Counted from the stretch's first letter, positions 18,903 to 27,044 are shown. The stretch is DNA of 64,000 bases from Neorhizobium sp. NCHU2750 (GCF_003597675.1 NZ_CP030832.1:124001-188000), one strand, 5' to 3'. Numbers and translations: made by a program. The notes: generated by a model from the letters alone, not told the origin.

Positions 18903-18936
18903 GCGCCGCTCCGCTCTGGAGCGGCGCTTTCATTTT
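18903..18936 (+). terminator. Rho-independent terminator after the YflT-like gene
   Basis: A perfect 10-bp stem (GCGCCGCTCC / GGAGCGGCGC) with a 5-base loop is followed by TTTCATTTT. Confidence 0.85.
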
Positions 18937-18980
18937 GGGCCGGGACGAAATCACGACCGTGCCCGTGCAGTGGAGTGGGC

Positions 18981-19445
18981 CTATGGCTCGCTGAGGCTCA
19001 TGGGCCTTTCGCCACCTGCAGGAAGACAAAACATCCCTCTGACAAAGTTCAGGAATGCACCGTAAGGGCGCCCAAGCACCAGCATCATTACGGTCGCTCC
19101 CAATATACCGTACAGAAGGCCGATGCCGCTTGCACCGTTCACCGCAATGATGGCGGCGTAGATCGGCACCTGGAAGGTCACGAGTGCAATGCTGTCCCAG
19201 AGAATGCGCGAAAACCGGCCGTCCGAGGCCCGACGCATCACCCAGTCTCGCCAGATGCCGTAGGGGCGTGCAACCGGCACCATGAGAACCGCACCCAAGA
19301 GCCGGGCATGGAGAACCTGATCCCACTGCATCCCGGCCACGAACCGTTCGTTCAGCGCGCCTGTTGTCGTGAAGAAGAGCAGCAGCGCGAGAGTGTCGGC
19401 AAGAAACTCAAGCCGCCGGTCGGCAACAGGCGATCCGCTGCTCAT
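18981..19445 (-). CDS. alaE: L-alanine exporter AlaE
   Basis: This 154-residue inner-membrane protein matches the AlaE family: DTLALLLFFTTTGALNERFVAGM, WDQVLHARLLGAVLM and VARPYGIWRDWVMRR are the family signatures, with four membrane helices. AlaE exports L-alanine and relieves toxic intracellular alanine or alanyl dipeptides. It is the last gene of an unusual operon behind the SRAP peptidase and a 109-residue protein, with ATGA overlaps between each pair. Confidence 0.88.
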   Translation of the reverse strand: MSSGSPVADRRLEFLADTLALLLFFTTTGALNERFVAGMQWDQVLHARLLGAVLMVPVARPYGIWRDWVMRRASDGRFSRILWDSIALVTFQVPIYAAIIAVNGASGIGLLYGILGATVMMLVLGRPYGAFLNFVRGMFCLPAGGERPMSLSEP

Positions 19446-19771
19446 ATCGCACTCGCACCATTCGGGGTTCGATTTGCGGGCGGCTCGCGGTTCAGAATAC
19501 GAAGAGTGCGGATCTGGCCGGCCAAGGCAAGCAGCGCCTTGGAAACGGTCTCGTCGGACATCTCGATGATGTTGCGGGCGATGTCGTCGACGACGCGTTC
19601 CAAAGCCTCGTCGAACGGAGCGAGCTTGCCCGTCTCCAATAGGAGACCGCGCATTGCCCCGGATACCGTGACCCCGCGTTCGAGAAGACGTTGCCGCTCC
19701 TGCGTCGACACCTGCGGCAGTCGGTTTGCCGCGCGGACAAAATCAGCAACCAGGTCGGTCGTCACCGTCAT
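19442..19771 (-). CDS. Hypothetical 109-residue protein between SRAP and alaE
   Basis: A soluble, mostly helical protein of no recognised family (TDLVADFVRAANRLPQVSTQ, then an acidic stretch FDEALERVVDDIARNIIEM). It overlaps both neighbours by four bases, the SRAP gene upstream and alaE downstream, so it is translated in a coupled way with them. Nothing in the sequence shows catalysis. Confidence 0.65.
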   Translation of the reverse strand: MTVTTDLVADFVRAANRLPQVSTQERQRLLERGVTVSGAMRGLLLETGKLAPFDEALERVVDDIARNIIEMSDETVSKALLALAGQIRTLRILNREPPANRTPNGASAI

Positions 19772-20445
19772 AGCGGATTGACCTCTGGCGCGGGTTTCCC
19801 GGCGAACCTCGATGAGTTCACATCCCTCGACACCCGATGGAATTCGAGCCGGCCATCTAGGTTCTCGTTCTCCAAGAGTTCCTTTGCTCGAGCGCCAGAG
19901 TTCTTTGGATCAAGCCACTCCTTGAAAACCGTTGGATCGAGGATGGCAGGTTGTCGATCATGCAGCTTCGACATTGGCTCTGCGGTCGGCATGGTAACGA
20001 TCGTGCAGCTCGTGACATCGAGCTTCGAATTGTGCGCCCATAGCCCTGCGAAGGCGAACGGTGCCTGTCCGGGTTGGTAGATCAGCCACGGAGCCTTCTT
20101 GCCGTCGTCGTCGCTGACCGTCCATTCGTAGAAACCGTCCGCCGGTATCAGGCACCTCTTCGACTTAAACGCATCCCGGAAGGCAGGGGAGGTGCCGATT
20201 GTCTCGATCCTGGCGTTGAACATCGCGGCCTTCGGCATCTCCTTTGCCCAATGTGGGACGAGCCACCAGCGTGCGGTCTCCGCCGCCTGCTGGCCGTTGG
20301 CGTCGTTGTGAACGATGAGAACTTCCTGTGTCGGCGAAATGTTGTACCGGGCCTGTGTATTGCGACCACGCTCCTCGTCCCAGGGCAAATCGAACATGGT
20401 TTTGAAGGCCGGCCATTCATGTTGGAGCACGAACCTTCCGCACAT
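19768..20445 (-). CDS. SRAP-domain protein (YedK/HMCES type)
   Basis: This 225-residue protein starts MCGRF, so after Met removal Cys2 is the N-terminal nucleophile that forms a thiazolidine crosslink with abasic sites in single-stranded DNA. The other active-site motifs are present: ARWWLVPHWAK, NARIETIGTSPAFRDAFKSK (Asn and Glu), RCLIPADGFYEW and the His of KLHDRQPAIL. It starts at 20445, not at an upstream in-frame ATG, because the catalytic Cys must be residue 2 and GGAAG lies just before. It shields abasic sites during DNA damage. The location in a stress island with ku genes is consistent with this. Confidence 0.93.
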   Translation of the reverse strand: MCGRFVLQHEWPAFKTMFDLPWDEERGRNTQARYNISPTQEVLIVHNDANGQQAAETARWWLVPHWAKEMPKAAMFNARIETIGTSPAFRDAFKSKRCLIPADGFYEWTVSDDDGKKAPWLIYQPGQAPFAFAGLWAHNSKLDVTSCTIVTMPTAEPMSKLHDRQPAILDPTVFKEWLDPKNSGARAKELLENENLDGRLEFHRVSRDVNSSRFAGKPAPEVNPL

Positions 20446-20449
20446 GTGC

Positions 20450-20677
20450 TTACTTCCTTTCGAGGGAGGCGAGATCAATCGCGACCTGCCGATTGGCGAT
20501 CATCCCTAGCATAATGTTGTCGGCCAGCTCGACCAGCGCGGCGGCGACTTCCTCGGCCTGCCATCCAGCTTTGATCGCTGCTAGGGCGACGTCGGATACA
20601 CTGTCGGCAAGCGCCTCCTGGCAGCGCAGGAACCGGTCGGGGTCGAAAGTGTGAGGTGGTGGTTGGATCGGCTTCAT
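20450..20677 (-). CDS. Hypothetical 75-residue protein upstream of SRAP
   Basis: A small helical protein (FDPDRFLRCQEALADSVSDVALAAIKAGW and on) of no named family. It ends 4 nt before the SRAP start and is probably the first gene of that four-gene operon. The pattern of an amphipathic helical pair with VAAALVELADNIMLGM suggests a small helical bundle. Confidence 0.6.
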   Translation of the reverse strand: MKPIQPPPHTFDPDRFLRCQEALADSVSDVALAAIKAGWQAEEVAAALVELADNIMLGMIANRQVAIDLASLERK

Positions 20678-20803
20678 TTCAATGAGAATGGGTTCGTGCC
20701 GGCCGCCGTCAAGGCGCCGCGATCAACGAAATGAAAGAAGAGGCCGATCCTTGCGAGCGCGGGGGCACGATGAGCGCTCTCAGAAACTCGTGCCACACGC
20801 CTC

Positions 20804-21055
20804 TCAAGGTCTAATGAGCTTGATCAAGAACGTGAATTCCGACAGGCTGTGATGCTGGTCCGATCCAACTACCGCGACCGACCAGAACTGCCTGTCCTGA
20901 CCGAAGACGTCGGAAATCTGCACGACCTCGGCATTGTCTTCCGATGAGCGTCGCGCCCAGTAGTATGACCCCGCTCGCAGGTCCTCATGGTCGATCGCAA
21001 TCTGGTCTATCACGGTTACCTGTTCTGTCGGATGCCCACACGCATATGACCTCAT
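20804..21055 (-). CDS. Hypothetical 83-residue protein
   Basis: A small protein of no recognised family (IAIDHEDLRAGSYYWARRSSED, then FWSVAVVG). The composition fits a real soluble alpha/beta protein. There is no strong ribosome-binding site, so the start is uncertain. The next gene upstream on the same strand, the PagL-like gene, ends 33 nt away, so the two may be co-transcribed. Confidence 0.45.
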   Translation of the reverse strand: MRSYACGHPTEQVTVIDQIAIDHEDLRAGSYYWARRSSEDNAEVVQISDVFGQDRQFWSVAVVGSDQHHSLSEFTFLIKLIRP

Positions 21056-21087
21056 TGGTGCTGACGCACGTAATTGAGAGATGAACC

Positions 21088-21636
21088 CTAGAACTTGTAG
21101 CCGACTTGCAGTCCGGCGCGTGTCATACCGTTATTCGGTCCGTCGCAAAGATTGGCGTGAGACGAATGCGAAATCTGGGCGATGACATTCCAGTGCTTGT
21201 CGAAGCGGTATCCAACGCCGGCATACTCGTGAAAGAGAAGATGACAGCCTAGGTCCGGGCCATCGTCGTTGCCGCGCAGCGTTCCGTCGTGCCAGACCCC
21301 GCCGAAGCCGGCCTCGGCGAACAGCCGCTCGTTGAAGTTTACTTGCCAGGAGAGGCCACCAAAGACCTGCGTAGCCCCGGCGGAGGTCCCAATCGATGTA
21401 CCGACGTTAACGCGAGGCCGGGCGAGCTCCTGCTTCCAGGTGGTCGCCTGGTCGAACCCGAACGGATCAAAGAATACCGTGACCTCGGGGAAAATTCCAT
21501 CTTCATGAGAATGGCCGCTTTGGACTGACGCCGATGCGCCGAACCGCAGCTCGTCGAATAACGTTCCATTGGCGAATGCTGCTTCGGTAGAAACCGCTAT
21601 CGCGGCGACCATTACGACCGCGCGAAACCTGTTCAT
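21088..21636 (-). CDS. PagL-like lipid A 3-O-deacylase (acyloxyacyl hydrolase family)
   Basis: This 182-residue protein has a signal peptide (MNRFRAVVMVAAIAVSTEAAFA) and a beta-barrel-like alternating sequence ending in aromatic YKF, as expected for an outer-membrane protein. Near the C-terminus the segment QISHSSHANLCDGPNNGMTRAG keeps the His-Ser pair and the N-x-G pattern of the PagL catalytic site. It probably removes the 3-linked acyl chain of lipid A or binds lipid. Sequence divergence means that activity is not certain. Confidence 0.75.
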   Translation of the reverse strand: MNRFRAVVMVAAIAVSTEAAFANGTLFDELRFGASASVQSGHSHEDGIFPEVTVFFDPFGFDQATTWKQELARPRVNVGTSIGTSAGATQVFGGLSWQVNFNERLFAEAGFGGVWHDGTLRGNDDGPDLGCHLLFHEYAGVGYRFDKHWNVIAQISHSSHANLCDGPNNGMTRAGLQVGYKF

Positions 21637-21735
21637 GCTCTTCCTCTCGAAAAAACTGAACGAAACGTAAATGGAGATGGTTACGATAGAATTAACGGAG
21701 GTCGCCGTCTCCAGCAGCCTCCGAAGCAGGAGCTG

Positions 21736-21876
21736 TCAAAACGGCCCATTTGAACCGCTCACGGTGGCGTTCGCCAGTTCTTCCAGGCTGTACCTTTTTG
21801 CGATGCGCTCTTTGAGTTGGCTGTCAATGGGAGTGCTTGTGCCGTTTGACGGCTTTTCGATGTTGATCTGACCCAT
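21736..21876 (-). CDS. Small hypothetical protein behind a stress-type promoter
   Basis: 46 residues starting MGQINIEKPSNGTSTPIDSQ, with a charged helical second half (QLKERIAKRYSLEELANA). GGAG lies before the ATG at 21876, and a GGAAC-N18-TT element (21901-21925) lies 25 nt upstream, which is the main support for reality. An in-frame ATG at 21963 would start inside this promoter. No family recognised. Confidence 0.5.
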   Translation of the reverse strand: MGQINIEKPSNGTSTPIDSQLKERIAKRYSLEELANATVSGSNGPF

Positions 21877-21900
21877 ACTGAACTCCGAGATGCGGCGAGA

Positions 21901-21925
21901 AATCTGCGCGACGAGGCCGGGTTCC
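21901..21925 (-). promoter_or_regulatory. Candidate EcfG/RpoE2-type promoter of a small gene
   Basis: Minus strand: GGAAC at 21921-21925, 18 nt spacer, TT at 21901-21902. Slightly weaker than the others because the base before TT is not G. Confidence 0.4.
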
Positions 21926-21934
21926 AAATACGGG

Positions 21935-22132
21935 TCATTCCGAGGAGGAATTCGAAGCGGCAAGCCTCATCTTTCGGAGCCGGTCGCTTTTCTGCTCGCG
22001 AAGGCGCCGCTCTTCTTCCGCGGCCTCGACGGCCACCTTGTTCGTGTGTTCGAAAGCTGCCGCGCGTTCCTGCACGGTCAGGGTTCTTCTAATCCTGCTC
22101 ACCATGACCATCATCCTTGAGAGTTTCCTCAT
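21935..22132 (-). CDS. Small basic hypothetical protein
   Basis: Up to 65 residues, very rich in Arg, Lys and Glu (SRIRRTLTVQERAAAFEHTN and EEERRLREQKSDRLRKMR), probably one long charged helix. Several in-frame ATG codons (MRKLSRMMVMVSR) leave the start open; one of the inner ones after TCAAGG is most likely. No family recognised. Confidence 0.45.
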   Translation of the reverse strand: MRKLSRMMVMVSRIRRTLTVQERAAAFEHTNKVAVEAAEEERRLREQKSDRLRKMRLAASNSSSE

Positions 22133-22141
22133 ATGTGGGGA

Positions 22142-22573
22142 GATTGCGAAGCAGCTTCAACAGATTGAGAGGCAACATCCAGTGGTGTACGCGCCGTCGA
22201 CGATCCTTGCTGTCCGACCACAGAACCCAAGCAGTAAGTGAACCGTCGATCCGATCCTGTTAACTAATGGCATCCGTCTCCTTACAAGCGGCGAGTAGCT
22301 TCATCAGGCCCTGATAGGAATTCAGTTTCCCACTCCTCCTCAAGAAAGGAATTCCATTAACATCTCCGCCGGGTGCCCCAGAGTTCATGCCGGAGATACT
22401 GCAGAGAGGCCTTCGACTAGGGTCTGCGCACGCTATAAGCAGATCAGCGGACCTTCGGCGACGGTGGCTCGAGGCTGCCTCTCTTTGAGATTGATCACCA
22501 GGTTGCTTTCCGGCGGGTTATGACAGCGAAATGGTCGTTCGGGCTGTATATCGCTATTCGGTAGCCCTTGTAA
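22142..22573. other. 430-base stretch without a supported gene
   Basis: No reading frame with convincing codon use or start signal. An 8-base AGGAATTC occurs twice about 30 bases apart (near 22316 and 22348). I see nothing else. Confidence 0.5.
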
Positions 22574-22948
22574 TCATGCACGATGCTGGGCATGTCCGAC
22601 TTCCTTCGCGACGGGCGACAATCCGCGACGCCCAGATCGAGCTCGAGCTACACCGAATCCTGCGAGCTGCGGAAGAGGCGACGACCGCACCATCGCCTCG
22701 TTCACCCACACCTTTTCGCCGACATCTTCGCCACGGCGGATCGCTGCCGCCGCCAGGTCACGATAGTACCCGACGTAGCGCACAAGCCTGCGAAGGGACT
22801 TCTCGGGCGGTGGCGCGGTTGCTCTCATCGCCTCGCAGGTGACTATCACCTGGTAGACGGTCGACCCGTCCGTGATGGCGAATTGGCCGTTTTCGAAGTA
22901 GATGAAGGGTTCCGGCTGGCAGATTTCGAACTCTCTCGGGTCGTCCAT
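22574..22948 (-). CDS. Hypothetical protein coupled to ku
   Basis: This 124-residue protein starts MDDPREFEICQPEPFIYFEN. Its ATG shares one base with the stop of the upstream ku gene (TGATG), so it is translationally coupled to it. The N-terminal half looks structured (GQFAITDGSTVYQVIVTCEA, then RRLVRYVGYYRDLAAAAIRRGE). The last 35 residues are Arg-rich and may be out of register, so a late frameshift is possible. No family recognised. Its place in a ku operon makes it a candidate accessory factor. Confidence 0.6.
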   Translation of the reverse strand: MDDPREFEICQPEPFIYFENGQFAITDGSTVYQVIVTCEAMRATAPPPEKSLRRLVRYVGYYRDLAAAAIRRGEDVGEKVWVNEAMVRSSPLPQLAGFGVARARSGRRGLSPVAKEVGHAQHRA

Positions 22949-23757
22949 CAGCTCGCCTTCTTCTTTCTCTGGTCCTGTTCGAGGCTCTTCCTAAGCACGT
23001 CCATGATGTTCACGACGTTGGACGGAGCGGCCTCGCCTTTCTTCGCCTTCGTCTTCCTTGCAGGCTTCAGCGACCCCTTCTTCTCGTCGATGAGCGCCAG
23101 CAGCGCATCCTGAATCGGATCGCTGACCATCGTCGGCGACCAGGTCTTCGTCTTCTGCTTGATGAGCTTCCGCAATAAGGGCAGGGCTTCGTCGTCCGCT
23201 TCGTCGTCGATGTCCTCGAAGTACTCTGCCTCGGGCCGAACCTCGTCGCCGAACCGCAGGGTCCAGAGCACGATCCCGTTGTCCCGTGGCTCGAGGACCA
23301 CGGCGCGTTCGCGACGGCCGACGACCAGCTTGGAGATGCCGACGACATCAGACGCCTTCATCGCCTCCCGGATGACGCTGAACGCCTCGTCACCGACTTT
23401 GTCGCCGGGCGCCAGGTAGTGCGGCTTCTCAAGGTAGATCCATGGGATGCTGTCGGCCGGCACGAAGCGGGAGATGTCGATCGTCTTGACGGTGTCGAGC
23501 GCGACGGCGTCGATCTCGTCCTCGCTCAGGACCACGTATTCGTTCTCGCCGCGTGCGTATCCTTTGCCCTGCTTGTCGTCACGGACCGGCTTCCCCGTGA
23601 CGGAGTCCACGTATTGGGACATGACCCGGTTGCCGGTCTTCTCGTTGATGGTGTGGAACCTGACCTTCTCGGATTCCGAAGTGGCCGGCATCATCTCGAC
23701 GGGACAAGTGACGAGCGACAATTTGAGGTAGCCTTTCCAATATGGACGGATTGCCAT
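22948..23757 (-). CDS. ku: Ku-family DNA end-binding protein (second of pair)
   Basis: This 269-residue protein starts MAIRPYWKGYLKLSLVTCPVEM, the classic bacterial Ku N-terminus. It contains the Ku core (FHTINEKTGNRVMSQYVDS, YEVVLSEDEI-like YVVLSEDEIDAV, FVPADSIPWIYLEKPHYLAPG, GRRERAVVLEPRDNGIVLWTLRFGDEV). The Lys-rich C-terminus (KPARKTKAKKGEAAPSNVVN) is typical for DNA binding and ligase recruitment. The ATG at 23757 with GAGGAG upstream is preferred over 23772. Ku binds double-strand ends for non-homologous end joining with LigD, which is not in this window. Confidence 0.93.
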   Translation of the reverse strand: MAIRPYWKGYLKLSLVTCPVEMMPATSESEKVRFHTINEKTGNRVMSQYVDSVTGKPVRDDKQGKGYARGENEYVVLSEDEIDAVALDTVKTIDISRFVPADSIPWIYLEKPHYLAPGDKVGDEAFSVIREAMKASDVVGISKLVVGRRERAVVLEPRDNGIVLWTLRFGDEVRPEAEYFEDIDDEADDEALPLLRKLIKQKTKTWSPTMVSDPIQDALLALIDEKKGSLKPARKTKAKKGEAAPSNVVNIMDVLRKSLEQDQRKKKAS

Positions 23758-23768
23758 CGTCGTTCTCC

Positions 23769-24674
23769 TCACCCGGCCTTGCGCTGCGGGGCGGCCTTTG
23801 AACTGGCGGACTTCTGGCCCGCCCCGCGCGCGGCGCGCTGCCGACCCACACCTTTGTTGGCATTGGCAGCAGTGCGGTTTGGTTTGTCGTCCGACTTCGT
23901 CGAGAGGCCGGCACTCTCTCGAAGGGCGGCAAGCAGATCGTTCGGCCGCGATACCTCGACCTTCTTCCGCTTTGGCAGGGACTTGCCATCGACCTTCGCT
24001 TTGACCAGCGCGGCCAGCGCCTGTTCGTAGCGGTCGTCGAAGGTTGCCGGATCGAACTCTCCGATCTTGGTGGAGATGATGTGCTTGGCGAGATCGAGCA
24101 TCTCGTGTTCGATCTTGATCTTCGGCAGGCTCTCGAAGGCCTTCTTCGATGACCGAACCTCATAGTCGTATTGTAGCGTCGTGGCGATCAGCCCCTTGCC
24201 ATGCGGCCGTATGAGCACGGTACGCATTCGCCGGAACAGGACCGTCCGTGCGATGGCAGCAACCTTGTCGCCCTTCATGCCGTCACGCAGCAGGGCGAAC
24301 GCATCGCTGGAGGTCTTGTCCGGAGTGAGGTAGTAGGGTTTGTCAAAGTAGACGTCGTCGACGGTGCCGCACGGTATAAAGGCTTCGATCTCGAGCGTCT
24401 TGTTACTCTCGGGGACGGTCGCCGCGATCTCCTCAGGATCGATCAAGAGATAGCTGCCGTTCTCCAGCTCGAAGCCCTTCACCTGATCTTCCTTCGGCAC
24501 CGGAGCCTCAGTCTCGGAATCTACGAAGACCCGGTTCACGCGGTTGCCGGTCGCGGTGTTGATGGTGTTGAAGGCGATCCGGTCCGACGTCGATGCCGCG
24601 GTATAAAGCGCGACGCCGCAGCTCACTTCGCCGACCTTCAGGAACCCTTTCCACTGCGCTCGATGCCCTGCCAT
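23769..24674 (-). CDS. ku: Ku-family DNA end-binding protein (first of pair)
   Basis: This 301-residue Ku paralogue starts MAGHRAQWKGFLKVGEVSCGVALYTAASTSD. It carries the Ku core (FNTINTATGNRVNRVFVDSET, KGFELENGSYLLIDPEEI, YYLTPDKTSSDAFALLRDGM, MRTVLIRPHGKGLIATTL) and a Lys/Ala-rich tail. It is clearly diverged from the downstream ku, from which it is separated by 11 nt. Tandem ku genes acting as a pair are known in Sinorhizobium meliloti (ku3/ku4), where the pair is tied to stress. The stress-type promoter here agrees with that. Confidence 0.92.
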   Translation of the reverse strand: MAGHRAQWKGFLKVGEVSCGVALYTAASTSDRIAFNTINTATGNRVNRVFVDSETEAPVPKEDQVKGFELENGSYLLIDPEEIAATVPESNKTLEIEAFIPCGTVDDVYFDKPYYLTPDKTSSDAFALLRDGMKGDKVAAIARTVLFRRMRTVLIRPHGKGLIATTLQYDYEVRSSKKAFESLPKIKIEHEMLDLAKHIISTKIGEFDPATFDDRYEQALAALVKAKVDGKSLPKRKKVEVSRPNDLLAALRESAGLSTKSDDKPNRTAANANKGVGRQRAARGAGQKSASSKAAPQRKAG

Positions 24675-24708
24675 ACGCTTTACTCCGAATCACCTGGATG
24701 GCGACTCA

Positions 24709-24733
24709 AAGGTGCGACGAGCTGATTCGTTCC
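24709..24733 (-). promoter_or_regulatory. Candidate EcfG/RpoE2-type promoter of the ku operon
   Basis: Minus strand: GGAAC at 24729-24733, 18 nt spacer, TT at 24709-24710, 35 nt before the first ku start. Confidence 0.5.
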
Positions 24734-25388
24734 GAGTCGAAACGAATCAAATTTCAATAGCTTAGGAATCGGCGTTCAGAGTTTGATTCAAAGTCACACA
24801 TGTCGCCCTCCGCCATCGGACGACCATTCAGCTTCTCCATCGTTCTGATCTGACATGACGACATTCTTCGTCGCTGCATCTGCAAATCAGGAAGGATCCG
24901 CCCTTCTCAACTGGGGACCGGACGTCCCGTGACGCAGCCGTCCAATCTGTCTGACGAAGGTAATGTCTTGCGATCAGCAATGGCACTGTTAAGCGTCGAC
25001 CTGACGGCTGGCTGTCAAGCCGAAATCATCCCGCCCGACCGCGAAAGCGCCGTTATGGATTCTAAAACATGCCTCTGCCGCGAGCAGCTTCGGCCAATGT
25101 CTTGCATGGGCGAGGACGGAGGCGGTTTTTGCGAGAAGTGCCTCTCCCTGCAACATAGTCGTCCGAGCGAGAGCATCAGCCGTCGAGGCTGCCGAAGCCG
25201 TTTTCCGCTACTGGCAAGCCGGTCAAATCTTGCCTGGAAAAAAGACGCCGGGAAGCGATGAGTACACTCAGTAGGGAGACCCAGCTGCGTGAACCACAAA
25301 AGCACCAACAAATTCAGAGGACACTGCACGTGAAAGTTCCATAAGGTATCTTATGCGATTTCGCTATGTAAGGGGGCACATTCTATTT
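24734..25388. other. 655-base stretch without a supported gene
   Basis: Reading frames here have poor codon use and no start signals. It contains the region upstream of the ku promoter and runs to the left end of the IS30-family element. I see no RNA gene. Confidence 0.5.
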
Positions 25389-26476
25389 CCAAGTGCGACA
25401 TGCCAATAATTTCAATGGCTTCACTTTGGAGACTTTGGCATGTCCCGATGCTACACGCAGATCACCCTCGCCGATCGCCGACGCCTGCATCACCTGGTGG
25501 CGGCAAAGGTTCCGGTCAACGAGATGGCGCGGCAGCTTGGCCGTCATCGCTCGACCATTTACCGCGAGATCAAACGCAACACGTTTCGGGATCGTGAACT
25601 GCCGGACTACGACGGCTACTACAGCACCGTTGCGCACGACATCTCCAGGGGCCGTCGGCGCCGGCTGAGGAAACTGCGGCGCTATCTGGCTTTGCGCACC
25701 GAGATCATCAACCAGTTGAAAGCTCGCTGGTCCCCGGAACAGATTGCCGGACGTCTGCAGTCGGACGGCCTCAGTCGTGTCCGCGTGTGCAAGGAGACAA
25801 TCTACCGCTTCATCTACAGCAGGGAAGATTACGAGCTTGGTCTCCATCAGTATCTGCCTGAGGCGCGCCTCAAACGCCGTCCAATGCGTTCCAGGAAGCC
25901 GCGCGACGGTGCGTTTCCCGCCGCCCACCGGATATCCCAAAGGCCTGATTTCGTTGGAGATAGATCGCAGTTCGGGCATTGGGAGGGAGACTTGCTCATC
26001 TTCGAGCGCCCACTCGGCCATGCCAATGTCACCACGCTCTTGGAGCGCAAGAGCCGCTACACCGTTCTCATCAAGAATCCGAGCCGCCACTCACGCCCGA
26101 TCATGGACAAGATCATCAGAACGTTTTCGCCTTTGCCGGCTTTTGCGCGTCAGAGCTTCACGTTTGATCGCGGTACGGAGTTTGCCGGGTTCAGGGCTTT
26201 GGAGGAAGGGATCGGCGCGCGTAGCTGGTTTTGCGACCCGAGTGCGCCGTGGCAGAAGGGCGCCGTGGAAAACGCAAACAAGCGCATCCGCCGCTTCATG
26301 CCCGGCACAACGGATCTGGCAGCTGTGTCACAACGCGACCTGATCCAACTCGCACGTTATCTGAACGACCAACCCCGCAAATGCCTCGGCTACAAGACCC
26401 CAGCCGAGATGTTCCTGGCGCATTTGCAGGATGAGGCGTGATCCCCTACCCTGCAAAACGGACATGATGCACTTGG
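25389..26476 (+). mobile_element. IS30-family insertion sequence, about 1.09 kb
   Basis: One intact IS30-type transposase fills the element. Imperfect terminal inverted repeats are visible: CCAAGTGCGACATG from 25389 and, read inward from about 26477, CCAAGTGCATCATG. Exact ends and target duplication could not be fixed by eye. Confidence 0.75.
25440..26441 (+). CDS. IS30-family transposase
   Basis: This 333-residue protein starts MSRCYTQITLADRRRLHHLV with the IS30 N-terminal HTH (VNEMARQLGRHRSTIYREIKRN) and a second HTH region (RWSPEQIAGRLQSDG). The DDE core has the Asp of FGHWEGDLLIF, the Asp of FTFDRGTEFAG and the Glu of WQKGAVENANKRIRRFMPGTTDL. Length and motifs are intact, so the element may be active. 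Confidence 0.93.
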   Translation: MSRCYTQITLADRRRLHHLVAAKVPVNEMARQLGRHRSTIYREIKRNTFRDRELPDYDGYYSTVAHDISRGRRRRLRKLRRYLALRTEIINQLKARWSPEQIAGRLQSDGLSRVRVCKETIYRFIYSREDYELGLHQYLPEARLKRRPMRSRKPRDGAFPAAHRISQRPDFVGDRSQFGHWEGDLLIFERPLGHANVTTLLERKSRYTVLIKNPSRHSRPIMDKIIRTFSPLPAFARQSFTFDRGTEFAGFRALEEGIGARSWFCDPSAPWQKGAVENANKRIRRFMPGTTDLAAVSQRDLIQLARYLNDQPRKCLGYKTPAEMFLAHLQDEA

Positions 26477-26489
26477 GTTAGCTTCTCCA

Positions 26490-26750
26490 TTATTCATCCG
26501 TTGGCTCATCCGATGAGGCCGTCCGGGCTCTGCCAATACGGCTCTTCCAGCTTCCACGCCGTTCGGCGGCCTGGAGTGCCAACAGATCCAGATATCGCTC
26601 GCGCACCTCCTTGAACTCGATCTGACCTTGGACCCACTCGTCCAGCAAAGCGACGAAGGCCGGATCCTGATCGATCGGTGCGCCGCGGGCTGCTGCGCGA
26701 TCGATGGCGCGCTCTGCGATTGCTTTTCGGGTCTCGGGATCAGTGGCCAT
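26490..26750 (-). CDS. Small protein resembling a VbhA-like antitoxin domain
   Basis: 86 residues starting MATDPETRKAIAERAIDRAA. The C-terminal half (FVALLDEWVQGQIEFKEVRERYLDL) has the helix pattern seen in VbhA-type antitoxins and related small helical proteins. No Fic-domain toxin is next to it, so the assignment is weak. An in-frame ATG at 26765 is an alternative start. It ends 14 nt from the IS30 end, close enough that the insertion may have affected its 3' side. Confidence 0.5.
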   Translation of the reverse strand: MATDPETRKAIAERAIDRAAARGAPIDQDPAFVALLDEWVQGQIEFKEVRERYLDLLALQAAERRGSWKSRIGRARTASSDEPTDE

Positions 26751-26839
26751 ATGGACCTCGAACATGTTTGAGCGTGGGCCGAGACATGTACCAGCCACCG
26801 AAGCGGGCCGCGACTTGAAATTCGGCCTCGTCAACAATA

Positions 26840-26955
26840 TCTGAGGATCACTTCCCGATGAAACGATGTCCTGCTCGCGGCAGTTGCCGCGGCGTTCGAC
26901 ATTGTGCCGGGATAAAGAGAAAGGCGCTCCCCGCTCGGGTTGAGCGCCTTTTTTA
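26840..26955 (+). ncRNA. Possible small RNA ending in an intrinsic terminator
   Basis: No gene lies upstream on this strand that would need the terminator at 26922-26955. A weak promoter-like pair (TTGAAA near 26815, ATATCT near 26837) precedes it. The transcript would be about 110 nt with an unpaired CACTTCCCG segment near its 5' end, as in some rhizobial trans-acting sRNAs. This is inference from position only. Confidence 0.3.
26922..26955 (+). terminator. Intrinsic terminator
   Basis: Stem AGGCGCTC (26922-26929) / GAGCGCCT (26942-26949) followed by a run of T to 26955. Confidence 0.75.
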
Positions 26956-27044
26956 TATCGATGAAGACGGCAAGACGGATGCGGTAGCTTGACCGTAGCA
27001 GCAACGCGGATGAGATCGACGTCAGAAAAACACAGCGGGAACAT

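Noticed and set aside
22316..22355. Repeated AGGAATTC as a possible attachment site
   Set aside because: Eight bases occurring twice is within chance, and no integrase is nearby.
24929..25261. 110-residue plus-strand frame in the gap before the IS30 element
   Set aside because: Poor codon use, scattered Cys and Arg, no start signal and no family resemblance.
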